A stretch of 64,000 nucleotides of DNA, taken from NCBI GenBank assembly GCA_001769385.1, contig MEPB01000033.1:1-64000 (forward strand). Direction: 5' to 3'. Below are positions 1 to 9,560 of the stretch, one piece after another. The DNA comes from Bacteroidetes bacterium RIFCSPLOWO2_12_FULL_35_15. Its GTDB lineage: Bacteria > Bacteroidota > Bacteroidia > 2-12-FULL-35-15. A program made the translations under genes and the position numbers. The number at the start of each line of letters is the position of its first letter. The stretch's first letter is position 1. The notes beneath the pieces were generated by a model, which did no database searches, had not been told where the DNA came from, and saw nothing but the letters and a program-made list of their open reading frames with translations.

Positions 1-24
1 AAGCAGACACATCGAGATTGTGTT
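1..24. repeat. Remnant of a palindromic intergenic element
   Basis: The first bases (aagcagacacatcgaga) closely match one arm of the palindromic element at 4432-4506 (gaagcagacatatcgagaaa). It is probably the end of another copy that begins outside the window. Nothing else is recognisable before the first gene at 150. Confidence 0.4.
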
Positions 25-149
25 GGGCTAAATTTCGGAAATAATATATTTAGAATTGGTCTAATTTAGCTTAACAAAATTTAACAAATTTCAGTACTAA
101 GTAATTTTAAAAAATAAGAATTTTGTTTAAAATTTCAGATTTTAATACG

Positions 150-911
150 ATGAAAAAATTAATAGTCACTTTAACCTCTGTCCTGTTGTTTTCTGCTTCT
201 GCTATTGCCATTTCAAGCGCTCCCGGTGATACCAACAAAACAGATACCAACGGTAAAAAAACCGGAATTTGGAAAGAAAAATTAAATCAGGAAGATTATT
301 ATGGAACGTATTCAAATGATAAAAAAGAAGGACTTTGGATCGGTTATTATACGAATGGAATAATCAGCAGCATTGATGAATATAAGAATGATAAAAAAAA
401 CGGATATTCCATTTCGATTGACAAATCAGGTTTTTACATTCAGAAAGATTATTATATAAATGATACCTTAAATGGTTTGTGTGTTGCTTATTATCCGGGG
501 GCAAAATTACGTACAGAAATGGAGTATAAAATGGGTGTTTTGAATGGAATCAAACGTATTTATTATCCCGATGGAAAATTACAGGAAGATGGAAAATATT
601 CAAATGGCGTTCGTAACGGAGTAACAAAATGGTTTTTTCCGGAAGGTCAGTTAAGCGTGGAATATATTTATATAAATGGAAATTTAGAGGGCTCTCAAAA
701 AACATATTATCGAAACGGGAACCTTAATTCAGAAGTAAAAAATGTAAATAATTTTGAAGAAGGAGAGTATCATGAATATTTTGAAAATGGGAAATTAAAA
801 TTTTTCGGCAAGTATGTTCATGGGAAAAAAGAAGGTCCCTGGAAGGAATTTAATGAAGAAGGAAAAGTAATACTCACCGAAAATTATAAGAACGGAGAAT
901 TAAAAAAGTAA
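150..911 (+). CDS. Secreted YwqK/MORN-type repeat protein
   Basis: The 253-residue protein starts with a signal peptide (MKKLIVTLTSVLLFSASAIA). The ATG at 150 is preferred over the in-frame TTG at 123 because the signal peptide begins there. The rest is a run of about eight repeats of roughly 23 residues with the pattern YY-xx-G-x-L-xx-E-xx-Y-xx-G-xx-x-G (for example YYPDGKLQEDGKYSNG), as in proteins annotated as MORN-repeat or 'toxin-antitoxin YwqK family antitoxin'. No catalytic motif is visible. A larger protein of the same type lies at 9561-11144. The antitoxin name is inherited from annotation and nothing here shows a toxin. The role is unknown and the location is probably periplasmic or surface. 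Confidence 0.8.
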   Translation: MKKLIVTLTSVLLFSASAIAISSAPGDTNKTDTNGKKTGIWKEKLNQEDYYGTYSNDKKEGLWIGYYTNGIISSIDEYKNDKKNGYSISIDKSGFYIQKDYYINDTLNGLCVAYYPGAKLRTEMEYKMGVLNGIKRIYYPDGKLQEDGKYSNGVRNGVTKWFFPEGQLSVEYIYINGNLEGSQKTYYRNGNLNSEVKNVNNFEEGEYHEYFENGKLKFFGKYVHGKKEGPWKEFNEEGKVILTENYKNGELKK

Positions 912-1073
912 AGTAAATCTTTTCATTTCAACCGCAGGGCGAAATCTCCTTCCAGCTCTAAAAATTATTTTACAGGATTTAATACCTCCTTTCATTCGTT
1001 TTTGAATTCAAATTATCAACAAGCCACATTACTTCACTGAATTGTTTAATTTTACAGCTTATTAATTTGTTGT

Positions 1074-2795
1074 ATGGAAAAACGTTGGAGTATAAAAACA
1101 CAGGCGGAGGAAACACTTGTTGATCAGTTAGCTAATGAAGTTGGAATTGACAAAGTGTTGGCAAACCTTTTAATACAACGTGGCGTAACATCATTTGAAA
1201 CCGCAAAAAGTTTTTTCAGGCCTTCCTTAAGCGATCTTCACGATCCTTTTTTGATGAAGGATATGGACAAAGCTATTAGCCGAATCGAAAAGGCAATTAA
1301 AGATCACGAAAAAATACTGGTATATGGCGATTATGATGTTGACGGGACAACTGCAGTAGCGCTGGTTTATTCCTTTTTCAAAAAAAATATTCCTCCTTTA
1401 AGTGAAGAACTTGTTGATTATTATATTCCTGATCGATATGCCGAAGGTTATGGCGTTTCATTTCAGGGAATTGATTTTGCCAAAGAAAACAATTTCACTT
1501 TGATCATTGCACTTGACTGCGGAATTAAAGCCAACGATAAAGTAGATTATGCAAATGAACGGAATATTGATTTTATCATTTGCGACCATCATCGTCCGGG
1601 AGAGTTTTTACCCAACGCTGTTGCTGTTTTAGACGCAAAACGAAACGATTGCACCTATCCTTTTGATGAATTGTGTGGATGTGGCGTAGGATTCAAATTA
1701 ATACAGGCATACGCACAAAAAAATAATATTTCATTTGACAAGCTAACGGAATATCTTGACTTAACAGCTATTTCAATTGCGTCAGACCTTGTTCCTATTG
1801 TCGGAGAAAACAGAACGCTTTGTTATTTTGGTATCGAACAGATCAATAAAAACCCCAGAAAAGGAATAAAAGCCATTTTGGATCTTGCCAACATCAAAAA
1901 AGAAATTACCATGAATGAATTGGTATTTACTGTTGGACCTCGTATTAATGCAGCAGGAAGAATTGAAACCGGTCGAAGCGCAGTAAAATTGCTTATTTCA
2001 GATAGTCACGAAAATGCAAAAACATCAGGAGCAAGTATTAATGTAACGAATACCGAACGCAGAGCGTTAGATGTCACTATTACACAACATGCTTTAAGCA
2101 TGATCGATGAAAATGACGAATTGATTAGTAGAAAATCTACTGTTTTATTTCATTCCGACTGGCATAAAGGGGTTATTGGAATTGTTGCATCCCGACTTAC
2201 AGAAAAATATTATCGTCCAACAATTATCCTTACCGAATCTAATGGAATGGCAACAGGTTCGGCACGTTCAGTAAAAGATTTCGATGTGTATAATGCCATT
2301 GAATCCTGTGCCGACCTTCTGGAACAATTTGGCGGGCATAAATATGCTGCCGGTCTTACTATGAAATTAGAAAATCTGGAAGCGTTTCAAAAACGTTTTG
2401 AAGAAGTAGTGTGTGAAACTATCCTGGATCACATGCTCATACCTGAAATTGAAATTGATGCCGAATTGGAACTGCATCAAATAACACCTAAGTTTTTTCG
2501 AATACTAAAACAATTTGCTCCATTTGGCCCTGAAAATATGGCTCCTGTGTTTATGTCAAAAGGATTAATGGATAAAGGCTATGTTAGAATTGTAGGTAAC
2601 AATCATTTAAAATTAGATATCCAAGCGGCTCAAAACCCCAGAGAAGGCTTTTCTGCTATTGCTTTCGGGCAATCGGAACATTTTGACAATGTACTAAGAA
2701 AAAACGTTTTTAGTGCTTGTTATGCCATCGAAGAAAATGAATACAATGGAAACATTTCACTTCAATTGAATGTGAAGGATATGAAAATGGAATAA
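1074..2795 (+). CDS. recJ: Single-stranded-DNA-specific exonuclease RecJ
   Basis: A 573-residue DHH-family 5'-3' exonuclease of normal RecJ length, acting on single-stranded DNA in recombination and repair. DHH motif I is at 84-91 (YGDYDVDG), the second metal motif at 148-150 (DCG) and the DHH motif at 171-173 (CDHHRPGE). The DHHA1 domain follows, with SDWHKGVIGIVASRL at about 361 and GGH at about 422. The C-terminal OB-fold part ends with the gene. It stands alone on the plus strand and converges with the lipoprotein gene at 2846. No clear terminator hairpin lies between the two. Confidence 0.95.
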   Translation: MEKRWSIKTQAEETLVDQLANEVGIDKVLANLLIQRGVTSFETAKSFFRPSLSDLHDPFLMKDMDKAISRIEKAIKDHEKILVYGDYDVDGTTAVALVYSFFKKNIPPLSEELVDYYIPDRYAEGYGVSFQGIDFAKENNFTLIIALDCGIKANDKVDYANERNIDFIICDHHRPGEFLPNAVAVLDAKRNDCTYPFDELCGCGVGFKLIQAYAQKNNISFDKLTEYLDLTAISIASDLVPIVGENRTLCYFGIEQINKNPRKGIKAILDLANIKKEITMNELVFTVGPRINAAGRIETGRSAVKLLISDSHENAKTSGASINVTNTERRALDVTITQHALSMIDENDELISRKSTVLFHSDWHKGVIGIVASRLTEKYYRPTIILTESNGMATGSARSVKDFDVYNAIESCADLLEQFGGHKYAAGLTMKLENLEAFQKRFEEVVCETILDHMLIPEIEIDAELELHQITPKFFRILKQFAPFGPENMAPVFMSKGLMDKGYVRIVGNNHLKLDIQAAQNPREGFSAIAFGQSEHFDNVLRKNVFSACYAIEENEYNGNISLQLNVKDMKME

Positions 2796-2845
2796 ATTTC
2801 TTTTCTGAATGAAGTTCCAAAACAAAATTTATTCTGGAATATTTC

Positions 2846-3772
2846 CTATAATCCATCCAACAATGCTGTCAATGCAGCATCTGAAGTAGCACTCATTGTC
2901 ACATCAACTGAAGCACTTGCATTTACAGTTTGTGTTTGATAAAAACTATATAACTGATTACTTCCATCTACTGCAATGGCAATAATTTTTACTGCAGAAC
3001 CATTTGGTATTTGTCCTGAAGCCAAATTATAAACCTGCATCACTGTTTTTGTATTTGGGAAATAAACAAATATGGCCACATTGGTGAGATCATCAACTGT
3101 TGAGGTAAAAGACAAAGTGGAATTAGAAGTACTGCCCGCCTGCAATCCGCAATTGATCCATCCTAGCTTAGCGATAGAAGCCGAATAACCATAAGTGGTA
3201 GTAGAAAACACCGGATTAAGAGTTGTTGTTACTCCTAATGATGCCGGATTATCTGTCCAATCAGGTAGCCCACTTGTTTGAAAACCATAAAAAACACGCA
3301 TATTATTTTGAGGTGCAACATTTGGCATTTCTATTTGAGCCATGCAAGGATCCGGCTTTAATAACAGCTCTGTTCCATCTTTAAATGCACGTAATCTTAT
3401 TTCACCATCTGTTTTTAGAATTCCGGAAGTAGCAACTGTTGGCATTTGATAATAGATCATATCTTTTGGTTTGTACAACTCAACCAATTTGAGAGTATAG
3501 GGCCATGTAACACTGTCGCCATTCGGGAACATCAAACATTCTTTGCCTCCCCAGATTTTTGTTCCCTGATTTCCAATGATTGGCCCCGATCCCGATGTAT
3601 CAATTATAAACTCCTGCTCTTCTTGTTTCTTACTATCCAAATAGGTGTTTGGAGAATTGTAAGAATTCAACTGCCTGTCTTCAATTCTATCTTTCGAACA
3701 ACTGTAATAAAAAACAGAAGACAAAAAAATCAGTAAAAATGACACTTTGGAAACGATGTTTAATTTTTTCAT
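2846..3772 (-). CDS. Hypothetical lipoprotein
   Basis: A 308-residue protein with a classical Bacteroidota lipoprotein signal: a hydrophobic stretch followed by a lipobox ending in YYSC at about residue 25, then a polar linker (SKDRIEDRQ). It is therefore probably outer-membrane anchored. The mature part has a segment rich in glycine and aromatic residues (GTKIWGGKECLMFPNGDSV) and a C-terminal half rich in Ser, Thr and Ala that looks like beta-sandwich sequence. I do not recognise the family and see no enzyme motif. The neighbouring minus-strand gene at 3847 is probably transcribed separately or just ahead of it. Confidence 0.75.
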   Translation of the reverse strand: MKKLNIVSKVSFLLIFLSSVFYYSCSKDRIEDRQLNSYNSPNTYLDSKKQEEQEFIIDTSGSGPIIGNQGTKIWGGKECLMFPNGDSVTWPYTLKLVELYKPKDMIYYQMPTVATSGILKTDGEIRLRAFKDGTELLLKPDPCMAQIEMPNVAPQNNMRVFYGFQTSGLPDWTDNPASLGVTTTLNPVFSTTTYGYSASIAKLGWINCGLQAGSTSNSTLSFTSTVDDLTNVAIFVYFPNTKTVMQVYNLASGQIPNGSAVKIIAIAVDGSNQLYSFYQTQTVNASASVDVTMSATSDAALTALLDGL

Positions 3773-3846
3773 GAGTACAAATTAAAATTAATAGTTAAAG
3801 ATAAAAAAAAATCTGAAATTCGAAAATACCCTATGACACTACCCGA

Positions 3847-4368
3847 TCAAGATCCATAGGCAGCACACCTGTCAACGCTATGTTTTCTTCTGCCACCGCA
3901 CCCAAAAACATATAATACACCCAAACGTAAATGAGTTTCTCTGAATTTAATGTTATACCGGTATTCCAAAAATGGTCGTAAACATTTATTGTTTGTAATT
4001 CCAATGCCACCTTCGGCATTCCAATTGTTTAATTGAGCGCCTTTTAATGCAGAATTTTCATAGCTTAACCATGAATTATAAGCTCCATGAGCAATTAAAT
4101 AAAAATTAAATCTATCACGTCTAAAAACTTTATATTCTAAACCTAATCCGATATAATATTCCTGCACTTTGTTAAACGGAAAATAATAGGAGAATTGTGG
4201 AACGAAACTTAAGCGATTGTTTGGAAAAACATTAACCCTGAGCCCTGCCCCGAAACCTTCTGTTTGAAAATTATACATCACATCAACTCCGGCCCCTATG
4301 TTTTGAGATGTTCCTGAAAATGAAAAAAAGAAAGCAAATAAGGTTAAAAAAAACACTCTATAGATCAT
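3847..4368 (-). CDS. Small outer-membrane beta-barrel protein
   Basis: A 173-residue protein with a signal peptide (MIYRVFFLTLFAFFFSFSGTSQ). It is followed by alternating hydrophobic and polar strands with aromatic girdle residues (FVPQFSYYFPFNK, YIGLGLEYKVF, FLEYRYNIKF, HLRLGVLYVFG), the pattern of the 'outer membrane protein beta-barrel' families of Bacteroidota. The barrel seems to end at about residue 156 (LYVFG). The last 17 residues (CGGRRKHSVDRCAAYGS) look like an out-of-character extension, possibly from a lost stop codon or a frameshift. The specific substrate or function is unknown. Confidence 0.65.
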   Translation of the reverse strand: MIYRVFFLTLFAFFFSFSGTSQNIGAGVDVMYNFQTEGFGAGLRVNVFPNNRLSFVPQFSYYFPFNKVQEYYIGLGLEYKVFRRDRFNFYLIAHGAYNSWLSYENSALKGAQLNNWNAEGGIGITNNKCLRPFLEYRYNIKFRETHLRLGVLYVFGCGGRRKHSVDRCAAYGS

Positions 4369-4431
4369 AATCCGGCAACAAAATAATACTATATACCAAT
4401 ATAAACCAGTCCAATTAGTTTGTCTCTATCG

Positions 4432-4506
4432 TTTCTCGACTCCGCTCGAATTGCCAGCGATGGTGTCAATTCGAGCATTCTGCGTTGAAGCAGACATATC
4501 GAGAAA
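4432..4506. repeat. 75-bp palindromic intergenic element
   Basis: The ends are perfect inverted repeats (TTTCTCGA at 4432-4439, TCGAGAAA at 4499-4506). Inside is a second stem, CTCGAATTG/CAATTCGAG. The arrangement is MITE/REP-like. A fragment of the same element is at 1-24. It lies between the barrel gene and the response regulator terminator. Confidence 0.7.
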
Positions 4507-4545
4507 GTGGGAGTGCAAAAATATTTTTACAAATTGTATTACAGA

Positions 4546-4571
4546 AAAGGCTGCCTTAGCAGACAGCCTTT
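4546..4571 (-). terminator. Hairpin terminator after the LytTR regulator
   Basis: An eight-base-pair stem AAAGGCTG/CAGCCTTT is followed on the minus strand by TTTTCTGT. It lies 22 bases past the stop of the response regulator and probably ends the MORN-kinase-regulator transcript. Confidence 0.65.
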
Positions 4572-4592
4572 CTCAAAAATTTATTTTTGGTA

Positions 4593-5345
4593 TTAAACCA
4601 TATTCAATCGTTTCGATAAATCATCTTTGTATGAACCGCCAATAGGAATAACTTTTTTATCTTCTTCTAAAATTAAATTTGATTGTTCGATGGCTACAAT
4701 TTTATCAATACGAACAATAAACGAGCGATGAACACGAATAAAATCCGTTGCAGGCAATTTTTTCTCTATATCTTTCATGGTTGAGTGAATAGTATAACGA
4801 GCGTTTGCCGTGTTTATCACTACATAATCCTTCAGCGCTTCCACAAAATAAATATCATTTGTTTTTACTTTTACCAGTCGTGAATTTGATTTCACAAAAA
4901 TGATATCCTTCGATTCTTTATTTTCCACAATGGAATATAAAAAATCTCTTTCTTTTTTTACATCCGTTTCTTTCTCATGCTTGTATATCGCCATTTCAAT
5001 TGATGTATGTAAATCAATTTCTTTGAAAGGCTTAATAATATACCCGTATGGCTCAGAAACTTTGGCTTTGCTTAAGGTACTTTCATCGGCATAAGCTGTC
5101 AGATAAATTATAGGAACATTGTATTTTTCCCGAATTTGGCCTGCTGCTTCAATACCACTCATGTCCCCTTTTAGCATGATATCCATCAATACCAGGTCCG
5201 GTTTTAATTCTTCGACAGATTTTATTGCATCTTCACCGGTAGAACAAATTCCTACAACAGTGTATCCAAGTTTTTTTAAACTGTGCTGAATATCTTTAGC
5301 AACAATGCTTTCATCTTCAACAATTAGAATATTCGTTTTTGACAT
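4593..5345 (-). CDS. LytTR-family response regulator
   Basis: A 250-residue two-domain regulator. The receiver domain covers residues 1-120, with acidic residues E10/D11, phospho-acceptor D55 in LVLMDIML, T83 and K105 in YIIKPF. A LytTR DNA-binding domain follows at about 145-248 (KVKTNDIYFVEALKDY, FIRVHRSFIV). It starts 2 bases after the stop of the sensor kinase at 5348, so the two form a co-transcribed two-component pair. The expected role is DNA binding and transcription control in response to kinase phosphorylation. Targets cannot be inferred from the window. Confidence 0.92.
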   Translation of the reverse strand: MSKTNILIVEDESIVAKDIQHSLKKLGYTVVGICSTGEDAIKSVEELKPDLVLMDIMLKGDMSGIEAAGQIREKYNVPIIYLTAYADESTLSKAKVSEPYGYIIKPFKEIDLHTSIEMAIYKHEKETDVKKERDFLYSIVENKESKDIIFVKSNSRLVKVKTNDIYFVEALKDYVVINTANARYTIHSTMKDIEKKLPATDFIRVHRSFIVRIDKIVAIEQSNLILEEDKKVIPIGGSYKDDLSKRLNMV

Positions 5346-5347
5346 AT

Positions 5348-8300
5348 TTATATCCGTTTTTTTACTTCGTTGTGTTTAAAAATTATTATAAAATTAACTC
5401 CTTTATTATTTTCCAGTTCAATGGTTCCGCCAAGTTGATCCACCAATGTTACCACTAATTGCAGGCCAAGCGACTCTGTATTCCTATAATCAATTGTTGA
5501 TGGCAAACCTTTTCCATTATCACCAATCATTAACAGTAGTTTATCCTCTTTTACCAGCATCCTGATTTTGATCTCTCCCTCATCACTTTTATCGACAAAA
5601 GCATATTTTAATGCGTTAGAGACAATCTCATTAATGATTAACCCACATGGAATTGCTAGGTCTAAATTAAGAAAAACATTTTGAATGTCAAGTTTTAATT
5701 TTACATCATGATTAATATTGGAATAGGAATGCATTAAATTATTGGCAAGATTTTCAACATATTCAGTGAAATTGATGCTTGAAAAATCTTTGGTCTGATA
5801 GAGGCTCTCGTGTATGAAAGCCATTGATTTTATTCGATTTTGGCTTTCTTTTAAAATATTGAGCGTGCCCTGATCTTTGACATAAGAGGACTGCAAATTC
5901 AGGATGCTTGAAATTACCTGTAAATTATTTTTTACACGGTGATGAACTTCTTTTAATAACACCTCTTTTTCCTGAAGGGATTGCCGGATATGTTCCTCAG
6001 TAAGTTTTTTCTCAGTAATATCATGGGCAATACCAGAAACTTCAATAACTTTTCCTTTTTCATCAAAAATTGGATTTAAATAAATATCGCGCCATACCAG
6101 ATTTTGATGTATATCTACCAATTTTGTTTCAAAATATTGAGGGTGTCCATTTAATACTTGCTGGTATTTACTGATCCAATAATTATTGTATTCCGTTGTT
6201 GAAACTGCATCTCCTTTAACTAATGAAAGTCCTATATGAGGTACAACATCATATCTTTTTTTCATGTGATCATCAAAATTTTTGTTATAGGAGGTAAGAC
6301 AAAAATTACGATCGGCTGTCCAGATAACATGAGAACTGCTTTCAAAAATGGCTCTTAATTTTGCAGCTTGCGATTGCTTTTCACGTTCGGTATTTAAACG
6401 TTCGGTGATATCCTGAAAAACGGAAATAAAATACAAGGGTTTATCGTAATCATCTTTTACCAGAGAAAGTGTAAGATTAATATTTACTATTCGACCACTC
6501 TTGTGAATGTATTTTTTTTCGAATGTTGCTTTTTTAATTTCTCCGTTAACAAGTTTGTTTCTGATTTCTAAACTTTTGTTTATATCATCAGGTGTTGAAA
6601 TATCCATGAATGTTTTAGAACAAAGTTCTTCTTTTGAATATCCAACAATGTTGCACAAGTGATTATTTACCTGTAAAAAATTTCCTTGCAGATCAACCTG
6701 AGCAATTCCAATAAATGCCTGATTGTAGATAGCACGGTAATGTTCCTCACTTTCTTTCAATTCTCTTTCTGCTTTTTTAATTTCAGAAATGTCTCTTGAA
6801 ACACCCATTGCACCAATAACTTCTCCTTCTTCATTTTTTAAAATCGAAGCCGAAAGAAATGCAATAAATGATTCACCATTCTTTCTTAAATTGGTCACTT
6901 CACCTGAATAGCTGCCGGTGATGTATAATTCCTCCTCTGTAATTCGAAGTCTTTCATCCCAATTTTCATATAAAAAGTTTACGTGCATTCCGATAATTTC
7001 GCTCAATTCGTATCCGAAGGTTTTTTGCGCAGCTGCATTAAATTCAATGATATACCCATTTCTGTCGGTCGCACAGATCATGTCCAGCGAGCTATCGATC
7101 AATAATCGTGTATATTTTTGAGTGCTTTGCAATGCATCTTCAACTCTCTTGCGTTCAAGAATTTCGTTTTGTAATTTTTGATTTGTTTCTTCTGCAATTT
7201 GCGCCCTTAGCTGTTCTTTGACAAGTGCTTTCTCAGCACCTATTTTATGCATTGTGACCTGAATAGCTGCTACGCCATTGTATTGAACATGTTCAGCCTG
7301 CAATTCTAAATCAACAATATTTCCTTTGGTAGTTTTTACTTTCATTTCCCGAAATGCACGGGCTTCCGGTGGATAGTTAGTCTTCATACGCTCAATAACA
7401 TCCGGGTGATATTCAGGAAGGATGAAATCTAAAACGGTTTTGTTAGTTAATTCTTTAAGCGAATTTATTTCCACTATTCCAAATGCACTTGGATTTGCAA
7501 AAACAACTTTTCCATCACGGGGATTAAAGATAAAAATTCCGTCAGGAGATTCATCCACAAGGTTTTTGTAGTTTTCCCGACTTTGTTTCAGATCGGATTC
7601 ATATCGTTTTTTCTCATCAATATCTAAAATAAATCCTTCCAGGAATAATAATTTTCCTTCATCAGAAAACACACCTTCCCCTTTTTCTAAAACCCATTTT
7701 ATTTCACCGGTCGCTTTAATGATCCGGTATTCCAACTCAAAAGGCTGTTTGTTCGTTATGGCATTTTTAATTTTATCAGTTGACCTGTCTCCGGGATGAA
7801 TAATATAAGCAAAAGCTGTTCTGAAATTATCAATAAGGTCCTTGGGTTTATATCCGGTAAGAGCAAAAGCTCCTTTGCTAACAAATCGCATGGTCCATTT
7901 ATCATTATATTCGCAACGATAGGCCATACCAGGTAATTGGTTCATTAACGTGGAGAGAATCCGTTCACTTTCTTTTAAAATTTTTTCCGAATTTTTTCTA
8001 TACGAAATATTATTAAAGATCGTTTGTATTCCTTTTTTTCCGTTATGTAAAATAGTTTTTGATTTTATTTCAATATCTAATTTTTTACCATTGGGAGTCT
8101 GTACCTCAATTTCCCAGAATGGCAAAACTTTTCCATTTAGTACTTGTTTAATACGCTCATTAATTTCTTTCTGATATTTTGGAAGAATGTAATCAAAAAT
8201 ATTAATTTTTTTTATTTCCCCAAGCTCCTTCTGTTTTAATCCTAAAATTTCAAATGCCGCTTTATTAGCAAACACAACAATCGAATCAACGTAAATAATT

Positions 8301-9550
8301 ACTCCACTTGGGATTTCCTGCAAAAAATGTTTGTGATTTTCTTCGCTGTCCTTAATTTTTTGCTCATTTTCTTTATACTTTGTAATGTCACGAATTGAGG
8401 TAACACGTGCAGGTTCGCCTTTATAAATAATTTCAGTCCCAAGTAATTCTGCCCAAAAACTTTTATTTCCTTTCCGAAGCATTTGCACTTCATAAGGAGT
8501 TTCCACCCTGTTTTTTACATTTTCAAGAACTATTTTATGGTAATCGGGATGAATAAATTTAAGAATAGGTTGATTTATAATTTCTTTATCTGAATATTGA
8601 AATGTTTTTCTAATACCATTATTAATATCAATTACTTTTCCGTTTCTATGAATTGCAACTCCTTCGAAAGCGGAATCAGATAATTTTTTAAATCTTTCTT
8701 CGCTTTCCTTAATTCTTTGCGCATTTTCTTTGTACTTAGTAATGTCCCGTATTGAAACCACCCGTGCAGGTTCACCTTTATAAATTATTTCAGTTCCCAG
8801 CATTTCAACCCAAACTTCTTCTCCTCCTTTACGAAAAATTATAACTTCATAAGGTGTTTCTACTTTATTTTTTATGTTTTCAATTACTATTTTATGAAAA
8901 TCCGGGTGAAAAAATTGTAAAAAAGATTTTCCGACAATTTCCTTTTCTGTATATCGAAATGTTTTATACAAGGCATTGTTGGCTTCCACAATTTTTCCGT
9001 CTTTGTGTATAGCAACCCCTTCGAATGCTGAATCTGATAATTTTTTGAATTTTTCTTCGCTTTGTTTTAATTGACTTTTTGCATTTATTTCATTTGTAAT
9101 ATCTATCGCTTCAATCGCTACAAAAACAGCTTTTTTATTCTCAATTATCGGTGTAATTTTATTGTTATAATATTTTTTATTTCCTTTTTTATCTATGTTC
9201 CAACATTCCAATTCCTGCGACACCGATTTCTTAAAAACAGCAGAGATCGCTTTTTTCATTTTTACTAATGAATCATCAAATAAAAAACTATTTATATTTT
9301 TTCCGATTATATTTTCTTTTTTTGATTTTTTTGCAAGCCGGTTTGTGTCATGAATAATAAAATTTTTATCCACAATGATAATGTGTAAAGAGTTTTTTAA
9401 AAAGAAATCCCATTTAGAACCAATGACTGCCGGAGTCAGTTTAGAAGGCGATTTAGGGAGATTTTTATTTTTAGTGAGCTGTTCAATTTTTCGCTGAAGT
9501 TTTTTTACTTCAGAAACAAGTTCAATTTTTGTTTTTTTCAAGAGCGTCAT
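5348..9550 (-). CDS. Multi-PAS sensor histidine kinase (HisKA_2 type)
   Basis: A 1400-residue soluble kinase with no signal peptide or membrane segment. An N-terminal coiled coil (about 1-30) is followed by about nine PAS/PAC modules from residue 45 to 1180, several ending in the PAC signature 'DIT'. The HisKA_2 dimerisation/phospho-acceptor region contains EVHHRVKNNLQV with H1203/H1204. The HATPase has its N box at N1307 (NEIVSNALKYAF) and DNGKGLP at about 1343-1349. The second and third PAS modules (residues about 164-283 and 284-402) are near copies. It is cytoplasmic and presumably senses internal ligands or redox. It starts 10 bases after the MORN-type gene and is followed at 2 bases by its LytTR partner. 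Confidence 0.95.
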   Translation of the reverse strand: MTLLKKTKIELVSEVKKLQRKIEQLTKNKNLPKSPSKLTPAVIGSKWDFFLKNSLHIIIVDKNFIIHDTNRLAKKSKKENIIGKNINSFLFDDSLVKMKKAISAVFKKSVSQELECWNIDKKGNKKYYNNKITPIIENKKAVFVAIEAIDITNEINAKSQLKQSEEKFKKLSDSAFEGVAIHKDGKIVEANNALYKTFRYTEKEIVGKSFLQFFHPDFHKIVIENIKNKVETPYEVIIFRKGGEEVWVEMLGTEIIYKGEPARVVSIRDITKYKENAQRIKESEERFKKLSDSAFEGVAIHRNGKVIDINNGIRKTFQYSDKEIINQPILKFIHPDYHKIVLENVKNRVETPYEVQMLRKGNKSFWAELLGTEIIYKGEPARVTSIRDITKYKENEQKIKDSEENHKHFLQEIPSGVIIYVDSIVVFANKAAFEILGLKQKELGEIKKINIFDYILPKYQKEINERIKQVLNGKVLPFWEIEVQTPNGKKLDIEIKSKTILHNGKKGIQTIFNNISYRKNSEKILKESERILSTLMNQLPGMAYRCEYNDKWTMRFVSKGAFALTGYKPKDLIDNFRTAFAYIIHPGDRSTDKIKNAITNKQPFELEYRIIKATGEIKWVLEKGEGVFSDEGKLLFLEGFILDIDEKKRYESDLKQSRENYKNLVDESPDGIFIFNPRDGKVVFANPSAFGIVEINSLKELTNKTVLDFILPEYHPDVIERMKTNYPPEARAFREMKVKTTKGNIVDLELQAEHVQYNGVAAIQVTMHKIGAEKALVKEQLRAQIAEETNQKLQNEILERKRVEDALQSTQKYTRLLIDSSLDMICATDRNGYIIEFNAAAQKTFGYELSEIIGMHVNFLYENWDERLRITEEELYITGSYSGEVTNLRKNGESFIAFLSASILKNEEGEVIGAMGVSRDISEIKKAERELKESEEHYRAIYNQAFIGIAQVDLQGNFLQVNNHLCNIVGYSKEELCSKTFMDISTPDDINKSLEIRNKLVNGEIKKATFEKKYIHKSGRIVNINLTLSLVKDDYDKPLYFISVFQDITERLNTEREKQSQAAKLRAIFESSSHVIWTADRNFCLTSYNKNFDDHMKKRYDVVPHIGLSLVKGDAVSTTEYNNYWISKYQQVLNGHPQYFETKLVDIHQNLVWRDIYLNPIFDEKGKVIEVSGIAHDITEKKLTEEHIRQSLQEKEVLLKEVHHRVKNNLQVISSILNLQSSYVKDQGTLNILKESQNRIKSMAFIHESLYQTKDFSSINFTEYVENLANNLMHSYSNINHDVKLKLDIQNVFLNLDLAIPCGLIINEIVSNALKYAFVDKSDEGEIKIRMLVKEDKLLLMIGDNGKGLPSTIDYRNTESLGLQLVVTLVDQLGGTIELENNKGVNFIIIFKHNEVKKRI
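8345..9061 (-). repeat. Tandem PAS duplication inside the kinase gene
   Basis: Two adjacent units of 119 codons (357 bp) encode PAS modules 2 and 3. They share long stretches such as FKKLSDSAFEGVAIH, VETPYEV and GTEIIYKGEPARV. This is an internal tandem duplication in the coding sequence. Confidence 0.85.
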
Positions 9551-9560
9551 CTGTTGATTC

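Noticed and set aside
150-911. Toxin-antitoxin system suggested by the YwqK family name
   Set aside because: No toxin gene is adjacent, and the protein is exported; the name seems to be inherited annotation.
3831-4019. Second minus-strand frame overlapping the small barrel gene
   Set aside because: No signal peptide or domain; the barrel frame explains the region better. It could only matter if the barrel gene is frameshifted near its end.
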